The notes: a model not told the origin generated them from the sequence alone. A DNA stretch of 64,000 nt from Hymenobacter terrenus (GCF_000972495.1 NZ_LATM01000003.1:62001-126000); one strand, 5' to 3'; counted from the first letter of the stretch, positions 55,773 through 64,000 are shown. Numbers and translations: made by a program.

Positions 55773-57437
55773 ATGAGAAAAGAGAAAATGCTGCTTTCGC
55801 TGCTGCTACTGCTGGGGCCATTATGGCCGGCGGCCGCACAGCTGCTGCAAACCAAATCCACCTTCACCCGCGCCGATTCGCTGCGAGGAGGGCAGTCGGC
55901 GTTGCGCACCTGCTACGATATCAACTACTATCACCTCGATGTGAAGCTGGACCCGGCCAAGCGGTTTATCAGTGGCTCCAACTTGTTTCGCTTCACCGCC
56001 ACGCAGGATTTTACGCGGCTGCAATTCGACCTCTTTGCCAACCTGCAAGTCGACAAGGTGCTCTACAAAGGCAAGGAAGTGCCCTTTACCCGCGAAGCCA
56101 ATGCCGTGTTCGTTCGCTTTCCCACGGCTGTTCAGAAAGGCAGCCGCGACGAGTTTACGGTGCACTATTCCGGTAACCCGACCGTAGCCAAAAAAGCACC
56201 TTGGGATGGAGGAATGGTCTTCGCGCAGGATGCTGCCGGCAAGCCCTGGGTGGCTACGGCCTGCCAGGGCGTGGGCGCCAGCATCTGGTGGCCCACCAAG
56301 GACCAGCAGGCCGATGAGGTCGACAGCATGCTTATCAGCGTGAGCGTGCCCAACGGATTAAAGGATGTGTCGAACGGCCGCTTGCGTAAAACCACCAAGC
56401 TCAAGGGCGGCTACACCCGCTTCGACTGGGCTGTGCGCAACCCCATCAACAACTACGACGTGGCCCTGAACGTGGGCGACTACCAGCACTTTTTCGACTC
56501 CTACACGGGCGAGAAAGGCCTGCTCACACTCGATTATTGGGTGCTGCCTGAGAACGTGGCCAAAGCTAAAAAACAGTTCGGCGACAACGTGAAGCCCATG
56601 CTCAAGTCCATGGAAAACTGGTTCGGCCCGTACCCGTTTTATCAGGATGGTTACAAGCTGGTGGATGCCCCGCACTTGGGCATGGAACACCAGAGCGCGG
56701 TGGCCTACGGCAATAAGTACCAGAACGGCTACCTCGGCAAGGACCGCAGCAACACCGGTTGGGGCCTGAAGTGGGACTTCATCGTCATCCACGAAAGCGG
56801 GCACGAGTGGTTTGGCAATAGCATTACCACGAAGGATATTGCCGATATGTGGGTGCACGAAAGCTTCACCTGTTATTCCGAAGCCTTATTTGTGGAAAGT
56901 CAGTTTGGCAAAACCGCTGGCCAGGAATACATCCATGGCCAGCGCCGCCACATTCAGAACGACAAACCCATTATCGGCCCCTACGGCGTGAATCAGGAAG
57001 GATCGGGCGACATGTACGACAAGGGCAGCAACATGCTCAACGTGATACGCACCGTCATCAACGACGACGCGAAGTGGCGCCAACTGCTACGTGGCCTCTC
57101 CAGCACCTTTTACCACCAAACCGTGACCGGTCAGCAGGTTATCGACTATTTCAGCCGGGAAAGCGGCCGGGACCTCAGCAAAATCTTTGACCAGTACCTG
57201 CGCCACCCCAGCCTTCCCACGCTGGAAGTGCGGTTCGAAGATGGCAAACCCCTGGCCCGCTGGATAGCCAATGTAGATAAATTCGACATGCCGGTGCGCA
57301 TGCGGCTGAAGGATGGGGAGTATCAGCTTATCCCACTCACCACCAAGTTTGAAGTTATCAAGCAGCTGCCCGGCGCTACCAGGGAAAACCTGGAAGTGGA
57401 TACCTTCAGTTACTACATCGGCGTGCTGGTGGAGTAA
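55773..57437 (+). CDS. M1-family zinc metallopeptidase
   Basis: 554 residues from ATG 55773 with a signal peptide (LLLLLGPLWPAAAQ). An N-terminal beta-sandwich domain is followed by the gluzincin core: the exopeptidase motif appears as GMEHQSAVAYG instead of GAMEN. The zinc site is HESGHEW (His340, Glu341, His344) with the third ligand Glu363, 18 residues later. A Tyr for transition-state binding may be in DMYDKGSNML. The Asn to His change in GMEH is seen in some Bacteroidota members. It is presumably a periplasmic aminopeptidase for peptide utilisation. Confidence 0.93.
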   Translation: MRKEKMLLSLLLLLGPLWPAAAQLLQTKSTFTRADSLRGGQSALRTCYDINYYHLDVKLDPAKRFISGSNLFRFTATQDFTRLQFDLFANLQVDKVLYKGKEVPFTREANAVFVRFPTAVQKGSRDEFTVHYSGNPTVAKKAPWDGGMVFAQDAAGKPWVATACQGVGASIWWPTKDQQADEVDSMLISVSVPNGLKDVSNGRLRKTTKLKGGYTRFDWAVRNPINNYDVALNVGDYQHFFDSYTGEKGLLTLDYWVLPENVAKAKKQFGDNVKPMLKSMENWFGPYPFYQDGYKLVDAPHLGMEHQSAVAYGNKYQNGYLGKDRSNTGWGLKWDFIVIHESGHEWFGNSITTKDIADMWVHESFTCYSEALFVESQFGKTAGQEYIHGQRRHIQNDKPIIGPYGVNQEGSGDMYDKGSNMLNVIRTVINDDAKWRQLLRGLSSTFYHQTVTGQQVIDYFSRESGRDLSKIFDQYLRHPSLPTLEVRFEDGKPLARWIANVDKFDMPVRMRLKDGEYQLIPLTTKFEVIKQLPGATRENLEVDTFSYYIGVLVE

Positions 57438-57445
57438 ACCGTTAT

Positions 57446-57516
57446 GTAGCGTGGACTCTGCGAGTCCGCGTGTGCCAGACTTTCTTTCATACGCGGACTC
57501 GCAGAGTCCACGCTAC
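57446..57516. repeat. Perfect 26-bp inverted pair of GTAGCGTGGACTC repeats
   Basis: 57446-57471 and 57491-57516 are exact reverse complements separated by 19 bp. Each arm has its own stem GGACTC/GAGTCC. It starts 8 bp after the M1 peptidase stop and lies 68 bp before lpd. Confidence 0.9.
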
Positions 57517-57584
57517 TGCGTGCGTTTGTCGCGCGCTTCGCGGCGTACCTTCGTGGCAGCGAATTATCACCGAAAATCCGGCTC

Positions 57585-58991
57585 ATGAATCAATACGACG
57601 TCACCGTCATCGGCTCCGGTCCTGGCGGCTATGTAGCGGCCATCCGTTGCGCCCAGCTTGGCCTCAAAACGGCCCTCATCGAGAAATACCCCACCCTGGG
57701 CGGCACCTGCCTCAACGTGGGCTGCATCCCCAGCAAGGCATTGCTCGACTCGTCGGAGCACTACCACAACGCCCATTCCGTGTTCGCCGAGCACGGCATC
57801 GGCCTGGAAAACCTGACGGTGGACATGAACCGCATGATTGACCGCAAGGCCGGTGTGGTGAAGGCCAACGTCGACGGCATCGCCTACCTGATGAAAAAGA
57901 ACAAAATCGACGTCCTCACCGGCGTGGGTTCTTTTGTTGACAAAAACCACATCAGCATCGCGCCCACGGCCGGCGGCGAGGCCCAACAGATTGAAACCAA
58001 GAATGTCATCATCGCCACCGGCTCCAAGCCCACGGTGCTGCCGTTCATTGCCCAAGACAAGGAGCGCATCATCACCAGCACCGAGGCCCTGAACATCCGC
58101 GAAGTGCCCAAGCACATGATTGTGATTGGCGGCGGCGTGATTGGCCTCGAAATGGCCTCCGTGTACGCTCGCCTGGGTGCCAAGGTGTCGGTGGTGGAGT
58201 TCATGGACAGCATCATCCCGACCATGGACCGCGGCCTCGGCAAGGAGCTGCGCCGCGTGCTGGGCAAAATCGGCATCGAGTTTTTTTTCAGCCACAAAGT
58301 GACCGGCGCCACCCGCGAGGGCGACACCGTGACCGTGACCGCCACCAACCCGAAAGGGGAGGAGGTGAAGTTTGAAGGCGACTACTGCCTTGTGGCCGTG
58401 GGCCGCGTGCCCTACACCGCCGGCCTCAACCTCGAAGCCGCGGGCGTGGAAATGGAAGAGCGCGGCCGCATTAAGGTCGACGAGCACCTGCAAACCAACG
58501 TGCCCGGCATCTACGCCATCGGCGACGTGGTGCGGGGCGCCATGCTGGCTCACAAGGCCGAGGAAGAAGGCGTATTCGTGGCTGAAACCATCGTGGGCCA
58601 GAAGCCGCACATCAACTACCTGCTCATCCCCGGCGTGGTGTACACCTGGCCTGAAGTGGCGGGCGTGGGCTATACCGAAGAGCAGCTCAAGGAGCAGGGC
58701 AAGGCCTACAAAGTGGGCTCCTTCCCCTTCAAAGCCAGCGGCCGGGCCCGCGCCAGCGGCGACACCGACGGCTTCGTGAAGGTGCTGGCCGACAAAACCA
58801 CCGACGAAATCCTGGGCGTCCACATGATAGGCCCGCGCATCGCCGACCTCATCGCCGAAGCCGTGACCGCCATGGAGTTCCGCGCCTCTGCCGAGGACGT
58901 GGCCCGCATGAGCCACTCGCACCCCACCTACGCCGAAGCCATGAAAGAAGCGTGCTTGGCGGCCACGGAGAACCGGGCCATTCACATGTAG
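57585..58991 (+). CDS. lpdA: Dihydrolipoyl dehydrogenase
   Basis: E3 component of 2-oxoacid dehydrogenase complexes, 468 residues. The FAD motif is VIGSGPGGYVAAIRCAQLG, the redox disulfide GGTCLNVGCIPSK, the NAD motif VIGGGVIGLEMASVYARLG, and the second FAD motif IYAIGDVVRGAMLAHKAEEEG. The C-terminal His-Glu pair lies in SHSHPTYAEAMKEA. All key residues are present. It is monocistronic in the window, so it is a stand-alone lpd shared by several complexes. A TACCTTCG box at 57546-57553 may be its -7 element; a terminator follows. Confidence 0.96.
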   Translation: MNQYDVTVIGSGPGGYVAAIRCAQLGLKTALIEKYPTLGGTCLNVGCIPSKALLDSSEHYHNAHSVFAEHGIGLENLTVDMNRMIDRKAGVVKANVDGIAYLMKKNKIDVLTGVGSFVDKNHISIAPTAGGEAQQIETKNVIIATGSKPTVLPFIAQDKERIITSTEALNIREVPKHMIVIGGGVIGLEMASVYARLGAKVSVVEFMDSIIPTMDRGLGKELRRVLGKIGIEFFFSHKVTGATREGDTVTVTATNPKGEEVKFEGDYCLVAVGRVPYTAGLNLEAAGVEMEERGRIKVDEHLQTNVPGIYAIGDVVRGAMLAHKAEEEGVFVAETIVGQKPHINYLLIPGVVYTWPEVAGVGYTEEQLKEQGKAYKVGSFPFKASGRARASGDTDGFVKVLADKTTDEILGVHMIGPRIADLIAEAVTAMEFRASAEDVARMSHSHPTYAEAMKEACLAATENRAIHM

Positions 58992-59017
58992 TTGTTGCCG
59001 CCCTGCGGCAGCAAGAG

Positions 59018-59051
59018 AAAGAGGCCGAAGCTATGGAGCTTCGGCCTCTTT
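59018..59051 (+). terminator. Terminator AAAGAGGCCGAAGCT / AGCTTCGGCCTCTTT after lpd
   Basis: 15-bp perfect stem, ATGG loop and a T run. Confidence 0.88.
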
Positions 59052-59137
59052 TCGTAGCGGCTCGCGCCAGATGGTGTTTTTGCCAGGTAGCCGCCGATGA
59101 ATGCGCAGTTGTTCCTATCGCATGGCGGCGGCGGTGC

Positions 59138-59530
59138 CTATTTTACCACGGTTGCTTCTACTTCCACAGTTAAGCCCGCATACAGGCCTTGTACTTCAAA
59201 CATCGTGGTGGCCTGCTTGATGCCGTGCTGGGCAATCCAGCCCTGATAGATATCCACGCAGGAAGTGAAAAATTCCCTCATCGACGTGGTAACAATATTC
59301 AGCCGCACAATGCCCGAGCAGTCGTACCCCGACTCCTTGATGAGGTGCTCCAGGTTCTGGAAGATTTGGGTGAGTTGGGCCCGCATGTCGGCGGTGCTGG
59401 GTTGGCCATTCGCGTCGATGGCTACCTGCCCGGAACAATAGAGCGTGCCCTCGGCCTGTTTGATTTCCACGGCCTGCACCGAATTGGTTTGCTCTCCCCA
59501 TTTCCACGGGTCAACGGTTCGCTTTTCCAT
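59138..59530 (-). CDS. RidA-family protein
   Basis: 130 residues from ATG 59530 (MEKRTVDPWKW). The YjgF/RidA fold is indicated by GTLYCSGQVAIDANGQP, QIFQNLEHLIKESG, IVRLNIVTTSMREF and the terminal TVEVEATVVK. The canonical catalytic Arg of RidA (about residue 105 in R-xAR-x-x-L) is not evident, so it may belong to a Rid subfamily with another substrate rather than an imine deaminase. The frame opens upstream to 59581, but the chosen start fits the family. It is probably cytosolic. Confidence 0.85.
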   Translation of the reverse strand: MEKRTVDPWKWGEQTNSVQAVEIKQAEGTLYCSGQVAIDANGQPSTADMRAQLTQIFQNLEHLIKESGYDCSGIVRLNIVTTSMREFFTSCVDIYQGWIAQHGIKQATTMFEVQGLYAGLTVEVEATVVK

Positions 59531-59842
59531 TTTTTGCTTGTTGCGTTGGTGTAAAAAAGTCATTGTCACTTGACTCCACAAACGTCCCGGCCTTTACTGA
59601 CAGCCCTATGTCAGCTTCTCCGGCAGGGCGAAAAAAATAGATGCCCGTTGGGCCAGTCCGTGCAGGGGCTCCCATAACGCGGGCGTCCCGATCCAATATA
59701 GACAGGAGGTGGACGTCGGGTTAGGTGGACGGCCTCCCCTGAGAAACGGGGCATGCACCCACGCTACGGCAGAAACCGAAAGCGGCTGAAGCTACGGGAG
59801 CTTCGGCCGCTTTTCGTTTCGTGGTACGACAATTTATATCGA
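59531..59842. other. Intergenic stretch with a degenerate terminator hairpin
   Basis: No gene is supported in this stretch, which runs up to the MITE-like element. CGAAAGCGGC and GCCGCTTTTCG around GAAGCTACGGGAGCTTC form an imperfect hairpin at 59777-59816, possibly a terminator. Confidence 0.5.
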
Positions 59843-59977
59843 TAGGACTTACGCAGTTGGAGTCGGAGAACCAGCTTCAATTGCAGGAAAGCGCATTTTT
59901 GAAGTTGCCTGAACTGCTTTTATCACTTAAGCAACTCGTTGATTTACAAGAATTTATTTTCAACTGCGTAAGTCCTA
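59843..59977. mobile_element. 135-bp MITE-like element
   Basis: 17-bp perfect terminal inverted repeats TAGGACTTACGCAGTTG (59843-59859) and its reverse complement (59961-59977) enclose about 100 AT-rich bases. A plus-strand frame through the interior (ending LKQLVDLQEFIFNCVSPT) may be a transposase relic. The right end supplies the TAG stop of the neighbouring minus-strand gene. There is no transposase in the window, so it would move in trans if at all. Confidence 0.75.
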
Positions 59978-60842
59978 CTTGATTTTCAAGGTAATTTCCT
60001 TGTTTGCGTATACTTGCATGCCGTTTAGCTCCTGCGTAATGGTGGCGAGCCAGGCGGGCTGCTGACTGCGGTCTGCGTACACCTCGCTGTCGTATTTGTC
60101 CTGCATGGCCTGCGCCTCGATGCTGACTTGGTGGTAAATAGCCTCCTGCTTCTGCTTCAACTCTTTGATATCGGCCACTTGTTCCTGAATGGCTTTGACG
60201 AAGCGGCAGGCGAAGAGTTCGCTGATGTCGAAGTGGCCTTGCTCATGGGCCAGGGTGCGCTCAGGGTCCTGTTTGCCCTTGAAATAGGAGTTCTGACAGT
60301 CGAACACCGTTTCGACAACGAACTGCACCTTGCCCTGAAACAACCTTCCAGCATAGTGGTAGCGTAAGTAGCTGCTGGTGGCTGCTTCGAAGGGCCGGCT
60401 GTCGGTGCTGGCTTTGAAATCGGCGCGTGTGAGCCGACGTGCCGGGTTCCATATTATCTCCTTCTCGTAGGGCGCCAGGTCGGCCACACGTAGCGCTTTG
60501 GCCTTGATGCGGTGGCAGGTGCTCCAGTTGTCGGGCAGGCGATGCTCATAAATCTTAAGCACGTTGGCACCGAGTTTTTGCGCCTCCTTGGTGGCCCGTG
60601 CAATCACCGTTTCGTAATCGCAGCTGAGCGTTAGCCCGGAGTCCTTTATTTCAATGTCGCCCACCTCTTCCGAAGGGCCGGTGAACGTGTCGGTTTCTTT
60701 TATCACCACAAAGCCCGGAGCTAACAGCGTGGGTGCTTTGGGTGGCTTGCGTAATAACGCGAGGCGAGCAGGCCGATAGCACCAAGCCAAGGCCAAGGGC
60801 CATAAAAATGCGTTTGAGGTAGAGAGTAGGGGTAAAGCGCAT
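59975..60842 (-). pseudogene. DUF922-like Zn-protease lipoprotein with a frameshift
   Basis: The N-terminus from ATG 60842 reads as a lipoprotein signal (MRFTPTLYLKRIFMALGLG, then LVLSACSP, Cys25) in one frame. The remaining 230 residues lie in another frame, joined near 60733-60760. The body contains RTLAHEQGHFDISEL, the HExxHFD-like metal motif of DUF922 secreted proteases, and a coiled C-terminus (DIKELKQKQEAIYHQVSIEAQ). A single-base indel would restore one protein of about 288 residues. The stop codon sits in the terminal repeat of a MITE-like element, so the native C-terminus may also be lost. It could be a sequencing error, but the second lesion favours real decay. Confidence 0.72.
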
Positions 60843-60940
60843 GGTTTATGATAGTTGCTTATTCGACCTGTAAATAACGCACTGTTTACTATTTGTACTG
60901 ATTGTACAAAGCTAAGAAGCTCCTCCATCTAGACCCTTCC

Positions 60941-61107
60941 CAAGCTCCGCCAGCGGCTTCCGAACGCCCGCTAACTGCTTCCGGACCACAAACCTTTCCT
61001 TCCGGACGCTCGCCAATCGTTTCGGGACGCCCGCCAACCGCTTCGAGACTACAAAACTTGGTGCCAGACCACAAACCTGTACCCCGCACCACAAACCTTC
61101 GTGCTGA
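60941..61107. repeat. Degenerate 21-bp tandem repeat, minus-strand orientation
   Basis: Seven or more units of 21 bp from 60941. Read on the minus strand they run CGGAAGCAGTTAGCGGGCGT and variants. Both strands stay open because the period is 7 codons (for example RKQLAGV, RKPLAEL), but I do not call a gene. It fills most of the 347-bp gap upstream of the AraC gene. Confidence 0.8.
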
Positions 61108-61189
61108 AGTACACCTATTGCTGACTTCACCAGGAGCCGTCCAACGGTTGCAAGCCATTCGCGCGGTTTGATTTGATTATTTTTGAGGC

Positions 61190-62140
61190 ATGCCTTTACC
61201 CGCCCTGACGCCTGTTGTTTCGCCCACCCCAAGCAGCATTGAAGCCCCCACCGGCCAATTGCCGGAAATCGTCGCGGCCGACTGCTTCAATGTGTACGCC
61301 CGCGAGGAGTTCAGCGCCTGCAAGCCGATGTTTGGCCGGCGCGACTACTACAAGATTTCGCTGCTCACCGGCAGCAGCCGCTACAACTACGCCACCCGCG
61401 GCGTACTCATCGACCGGCCCGCGCTGGTGTTTTCCAATCCGCTGATTCCCTATTCCTGGGAGCCCATTTCGGAGGAGCAGGGTGGCTACCTGTGCATGTT
61501 TACCGAGGAGTTCCTCATCGTGAACGACCGCGCCGCCAGCTTGCAGGAGTCGCCGCTGTTCCGGCTCGGCAGTGACCCGGTGTACTTGGTGAATGAAACG
61601 CAGTACGCCGACCTGAGCTACTTCTTTCGCAAGATGTTGCAGGAGCTGAACTCGGGCTACGTTTTCCAGCAGGAGGTGATACGCAATTACCTCAACCTGC
61701 TCATTCACGAAGCGCTGAAGCTACAGCCGCAGGCCTGCTACTACCAGCACCCTAACGCCGCCACGCGCATCGCGGCGCTGTTTCAGGGACTGTTGGAGCG
61801 GCAGTTTCCCATCGACTCGCCCGCCCACGGGCTCAAGCTGCGCACGCCCGGCGACTTTGCCCGCCAGCTTTCCGTGCACGTCAACCACCTCAACCGGGCC
61901 GTGCGTGAGCTCACCGGCAAGCCCACCTCCGTGCACATCGCCGAGCGCATCATTCACGAGGCCAAGGCCCTGCTGATGCATACCAGCTGGAGCACCGCCG
62001 AAATTGCCTACGCCCTGGGCTTCGAGTACCCGACTTATTTCAACAACTTCTTCAAGAAGCAAACCGGCACCACGCCGTCGGCCCTGCGCGCCTTCTTCAA
62101 CCAAAGCCACGCCGCTGCTGCCCCACCGCCGTCGGTTTGA
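61190..62140 (+). CDS. AraC-family transcriptional regulator
   Basis: 316 residues. An N-terminal cupin-like ligand domain (residues about 30-180) precedes the AraC double HTH (about 200-305): FARQLSVHVNHLNRAVRELTGKPTSVHIAERI, then ALLMHTSWSTAEIAYALGFEYPTYFNNFFKKQTGTTPSALR. The second helix-turn-helix shows the AraC signature. It lies 87 bp upstream of a short-chain dehydrogenase on the same strand, which is a likely target. The effector is unknown. Confidence 0.92.
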   Translation: MPLPALTPVVSPTPSSIEAPTGQLPEIVAADCFNVYAREEFSACKPMFGRRDYYKISLLTGSSRYNYATRGVLIDRPALVFSNPLIPYSWEPISEEQGGYLCMFTEEFLIVNDRAASLQESPLFRLGSDPVYLVNETQYADLSYFFRKMLQELNSGYVFQQEVIRNYLNLLIHEALKLQPQACYYQHPNAATRIAALFQGLLERQFPIDSPAHGLKLRTPGDFARQLSVHVNHLNRAVRELTGKPTSVHIAERIIHEAKALLMHTSWSTAEIAYALGFEYPTYFNNFFKKQTGTTPSALRAFFNQSHAAAAPPPSV

Positions 62141-62227
62141 ATTTCTTACACTTTCGTTTGAATCTCGTTATGGCCCCGTGGGGGCGTGGGGGACTTTTGT
62201 GCTGTTCAATTAACGCAACCCCTCCCC

Positions 62228-62965
62228 ATGAAATACGCCCTCATCACCGGCGCCAACAAAAGCATTGGCTTCGAAGCGGCCCGCCAGCTTCTGCAGGCTG
62301 GCTATTACGTGTACCTCGGCAGCCGTAACCTCCAGAACGGCGAGCAGGCCGTGGCCCAACTGCACGCCGAAGGCCTCACCCAAGTCGAGCCCATTCAGCT
62401 GGACGTTACCGATAGCGCCTCCATCCAAGCCGCCCGGCAGGCCGTTGGCCAGAAAACAACCGCGTTGGATGTGCTCATCAACAACGCCGGCATCAGCGGG
62501 GGCCTGCCCCAAACTGCCGTTGCGACCGACGTAGCCGTGTTCAAAGACGTCTACAACACCAACCTGTTCGGCGTGGTGGAGACGACGCAGGCCTTCCTGG
62601 ACCTGTTGCGAGCATCGGCCGAGCCCCGGATTGTGAACGTGACCTCGGGCCTGGGTTCGGTGAGCTTGACTGCGGACCCGTCCTGGAGATATTATGACGT
62701 TAAGTTGGCGGCCTACAACTCGTCCAAAGCCGCGCTCAACATGTACACCATCATGCTGGCGTATGAGCTGCGCGACACCCCATTCAAAGTAAATGCCGTG
62801 GACCCCGGCTACACCGCCACCGATTTCAACGGCCACAGCGGCCCCGGCAGCGTGCCCGATGCCGCCGCCCGCGTAGTAAAATATGCCCTAATTGACGCCA
62901 ATGGCCCAACCGGCAAGTTCTTCAGCGAGGAACACAACCCAGAAACCGGCGAAATTCCCTGGTAG
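62228..62965 (+). CDS. Short-chain dehydrogenase/reductase
   Basis: 245-residue classical SDR. The cofactor motif is TGANKSIGFEAA (TGxxxxIG), with NNAG at about residue 90. The catalytic Ser lies in VNVTSGLGS (near 139), and Tyr163 and Lys167 in YNSSK. The residue after strand two (LGSRNLQ) suggests NADP preference. Plant and bacterial carbonyl reductase-like members share this form. The start MKYALIT at 62228 is clear. It is flanked by two AraC regulators; its substrate is unknown. Confidence 0.93.
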   Translation: MKYALITGANKSIGFEAARQLLQAGYYVYLGSRNLQNGEQAVAQLHAEGLTQVEPIQLDVTDSASIQAARQAVGQKTTALDVLINNAGISGGLPQTAVATDVAVFKDVYNTNLFGVVETTQAFLDLLRASAEPRIVNVTSGLGSVSLTADPSWRYYDVKLAAYNSSKAALNMYTIMLAYELRDTPFKVNAVDPGYTATDFNGHSGPGSVPDAAARVVKYALIDANGPTGKFFSEEHNPETGEIPW

Positions 62966-63019
62966 CAGCGAGGGTTTAGGGAGTTGTCAGAACTTCTTTG
63001 AACGGTCGTGCCGAAATAC

Positions 63020-63055
63020 GAACGTCATGCTGAGCGCAGTCGAAGCATGACGTTC
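63020..63055. repeat. Hairpin repeat of the TCATGCTGAGCGCAGTCGAAGCAT family
   Basis: GAACGTCATGCT (63020-63031) pairs with AGCATGACGTTC (63044-63055), leaving GAGCGCAGTCGA as the loop. A variant copy is at 8516-8542. Confidence 0.75.
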
Positions 63056-63095
63056 TTTTGGGCTGTTGTACCCGCAAACAAGCTAGCTTTAACCC

Positions 63096-63989
63096 ATGCC
63101 CACGCTTCTCCTCGACCAGCAAATCCCGGTTTATTCCTTGACGCCGCACGACACGCCGGGCAGCGGCTCGTTCCAATTGAACAGGGCGGAGGGCCAGCCG
63201 CCGGCTTTTCGGCAGAACATGCTGCTGCCGCACCGCAAGGACTATTACCACCTGGTGTTCGTGCGGCGTGGCGGCAGCCGGCACTGGGTCGACATGACGC
63301 CCTACGTGCTGAAAGAAAACGCGCTGTACTTCTCGGCGCCGGGCCAGTTGCAGGTAAAAGAAAAGCTGCTGCCGCTGTGGGGGTTCAGCCTGGCCTTCAC
63401 CCGCGAGTTTCTGGCCTTGCAGCCCAACGCCGCCCTGGCGCAACTGCCGCTGCTGCGCAACCCCCAGCACGGCCACGAACTGCTGCTGACGGCGGCCGAC
63501 GTGGCCTTCGTGGAAGACCTGTTCACCAGACTCGAAACCGAGTACCAGCGCCCCGGCGAGTGGCAGCAGCCCATGCTGACCGCCTACCTCACCGTGCTGC
63601 TCACCTACCTCAGCCGGCTCTACACGGCGCAGTTTCCGGGTAACGAGCCCTCGGCCGACCAGCTGCTGCTCCGGAAGTACCGGGCCAAGATTGAGGAGTG
63701 CTTCCGCGAGCGGCACGAGGTGGGGGCGTACGCGGCGCTGCTCCACATCTCGGCCGGGCACCTGAGCGAGGTGGTGAAGGCCCAGAGTGGCAAGCCGGCC
63801 ATTGCCCACATTCAGGAGCGGCTGGTGCTGGAGGCCCGGCACCTGCTGTTCCACACCCCGCGGTCGGTGAAGGAAATTGCCTTCGACCTCGGGTTTGCCG
63901 ATGCGTCCTATTTCAGCCGCTTCTTCAAGCGCGAAACCGGCCTCACCCCGGCCGAGTACCGCGCCAGCCGCCGCGAAATGTACCCGTGA
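63096..63989 (+). CDS. AraC-family transcriptional regulator
   Basis: 297 residues. The N-terminal cupin-type sensor (HLVFVRRGGSRHWVDMTPYVLKENALYF) is followed by a C-terminal AraC HTH pair: GAYAALLHISAGHLSEVVKAQSGKPAIAHIQERLV and VKEIAFDLGFADASYFSRFFKRETGLTPAEYR. It is not closely similar to the AraC gene at 61190 outside the HTH. It could regulate the adjacent dehydrogenase or a gene beyond the window. It ends 11 bp before the window edge. Confidence 0.92.
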   Translation: MPTLLLDQQIPVYSLTPHDTPGSGSFQLNRAEGQPPAFRQNMLLPHRKDYYHLVFVRRGGSRHWVDMTPYVLKENALYFSAPGQLQVKEKLLPLWGFSLAFTREFLALQPNAALAQLPLLRNPQHGHELLLTAADVAFVEDLFTRLETEYQRPGEWQQPMLTAYLTVLLTYLSRLYTAQFPGNEPSADQLLLRKYRAKIEECFRERHEVGAYAALLHISAGHLSEVVKAQSGKPAIAHIQERLVLEARHLLFHTPRSVKEIAFDLGFADASYFSRFFKRETGLTPAEYRASRREMYP

Positions 63990-64000
63990 TGCCGCCAAAT

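Noticed and set aside
57567..58985. 472-residue minus-strand frame opposite dihydrolipoyl dehydrogenase
   Set aside because: Same bias effect; lpd on the plus strand is complete with FAD, NAD and disulfide motifs.
60902..61171. Short genes on either strand through the 21-bp array
   Set aside because: Open frames exist on both strands only because the period is a multiple of three; there is no start signal or conserved domain.

Overview
The window looks like a chromosomal segment of a GC-rich Bacteroidota, most likely Cytophagales and Hymenobacter-like. The evidence is a type IX secretion (T9SS) C-terminal sorting domain, an OmpA/PD40 envelope protein, a Bacteroidota-type TssD (Hcp) protein, FloA/NfeD, an archaeal-type ProRS, and repeated TACCTTTG boxes just upstream of start codons, which match the Bacteroidetes sigma consensus TAnnTTTG. 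Genus is inferred from protein style only; there is no rRNA in the window.

Layout. 1-8.3 kb: a truncated sensor kinase, dusB, a CPBP protease, cdsA, glutamate dehydrogenase, phosphatidylserine decarboxylase and a glutathionylspermidine-synthase-like enzyme with its partner lipoprotein (to 9.3 kb). 9.5-15.3 kb: free-methionine-sulfoxide reductase, a divergent PurA paralogue, a vWA protein directly coupled to a J-domain/pseudokinase protein, ribD and prmC. 15.4-31.8 kb: catalase, DPP-IV peptidase, lipoproteins, a FadL-type porin, proS, nfeD-floA, an OmpA/PD40 protein and a large predicted beta-barrel. 31.9-37.3 kb is the accessory island: a TssD-nuclease effector with a broken reading frame, its SMI1-type immunity gene, a second naked nuclease tip with its own immunity gene, two orphans, an array of palindromic 43-bp iterons, a Crp/Fnr regulator and an isochorismatase-like hydrolase. 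37.4-59.5 kb: two paralogous hybrid sensor kinases, rpoN, asnS, a DUF1501/DUF1800 pair, uvrA, a roadblock protein, an EamA transporter, an M1 peptidase, lpd and RidA. 59.5-64 kb: a MITE-like element, a frameshifted DUF922-type lipoprotein, and two AraC regulators flanking a short-chain dehydrogenase.

The strongest points for a second look are: (1) the T6SS effector/immunity array with a G7 tract that breaks the TssD frame; (2) the PurA-like / vWA / J-domain-pseudokinase cassette; (3) several unrelated families of inverted repeat pairs, each arm itself palindromic, that bracket intergenic regions and often touch stop or start codons (REPIN-like architecture); (4) palindromic 43-bp iterons upstream of a Crp/Fnr gene; and (5) a 21-bp periodic repeat found at two distant loci. 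All protein names come from reading motifs by eye; no database search was run.
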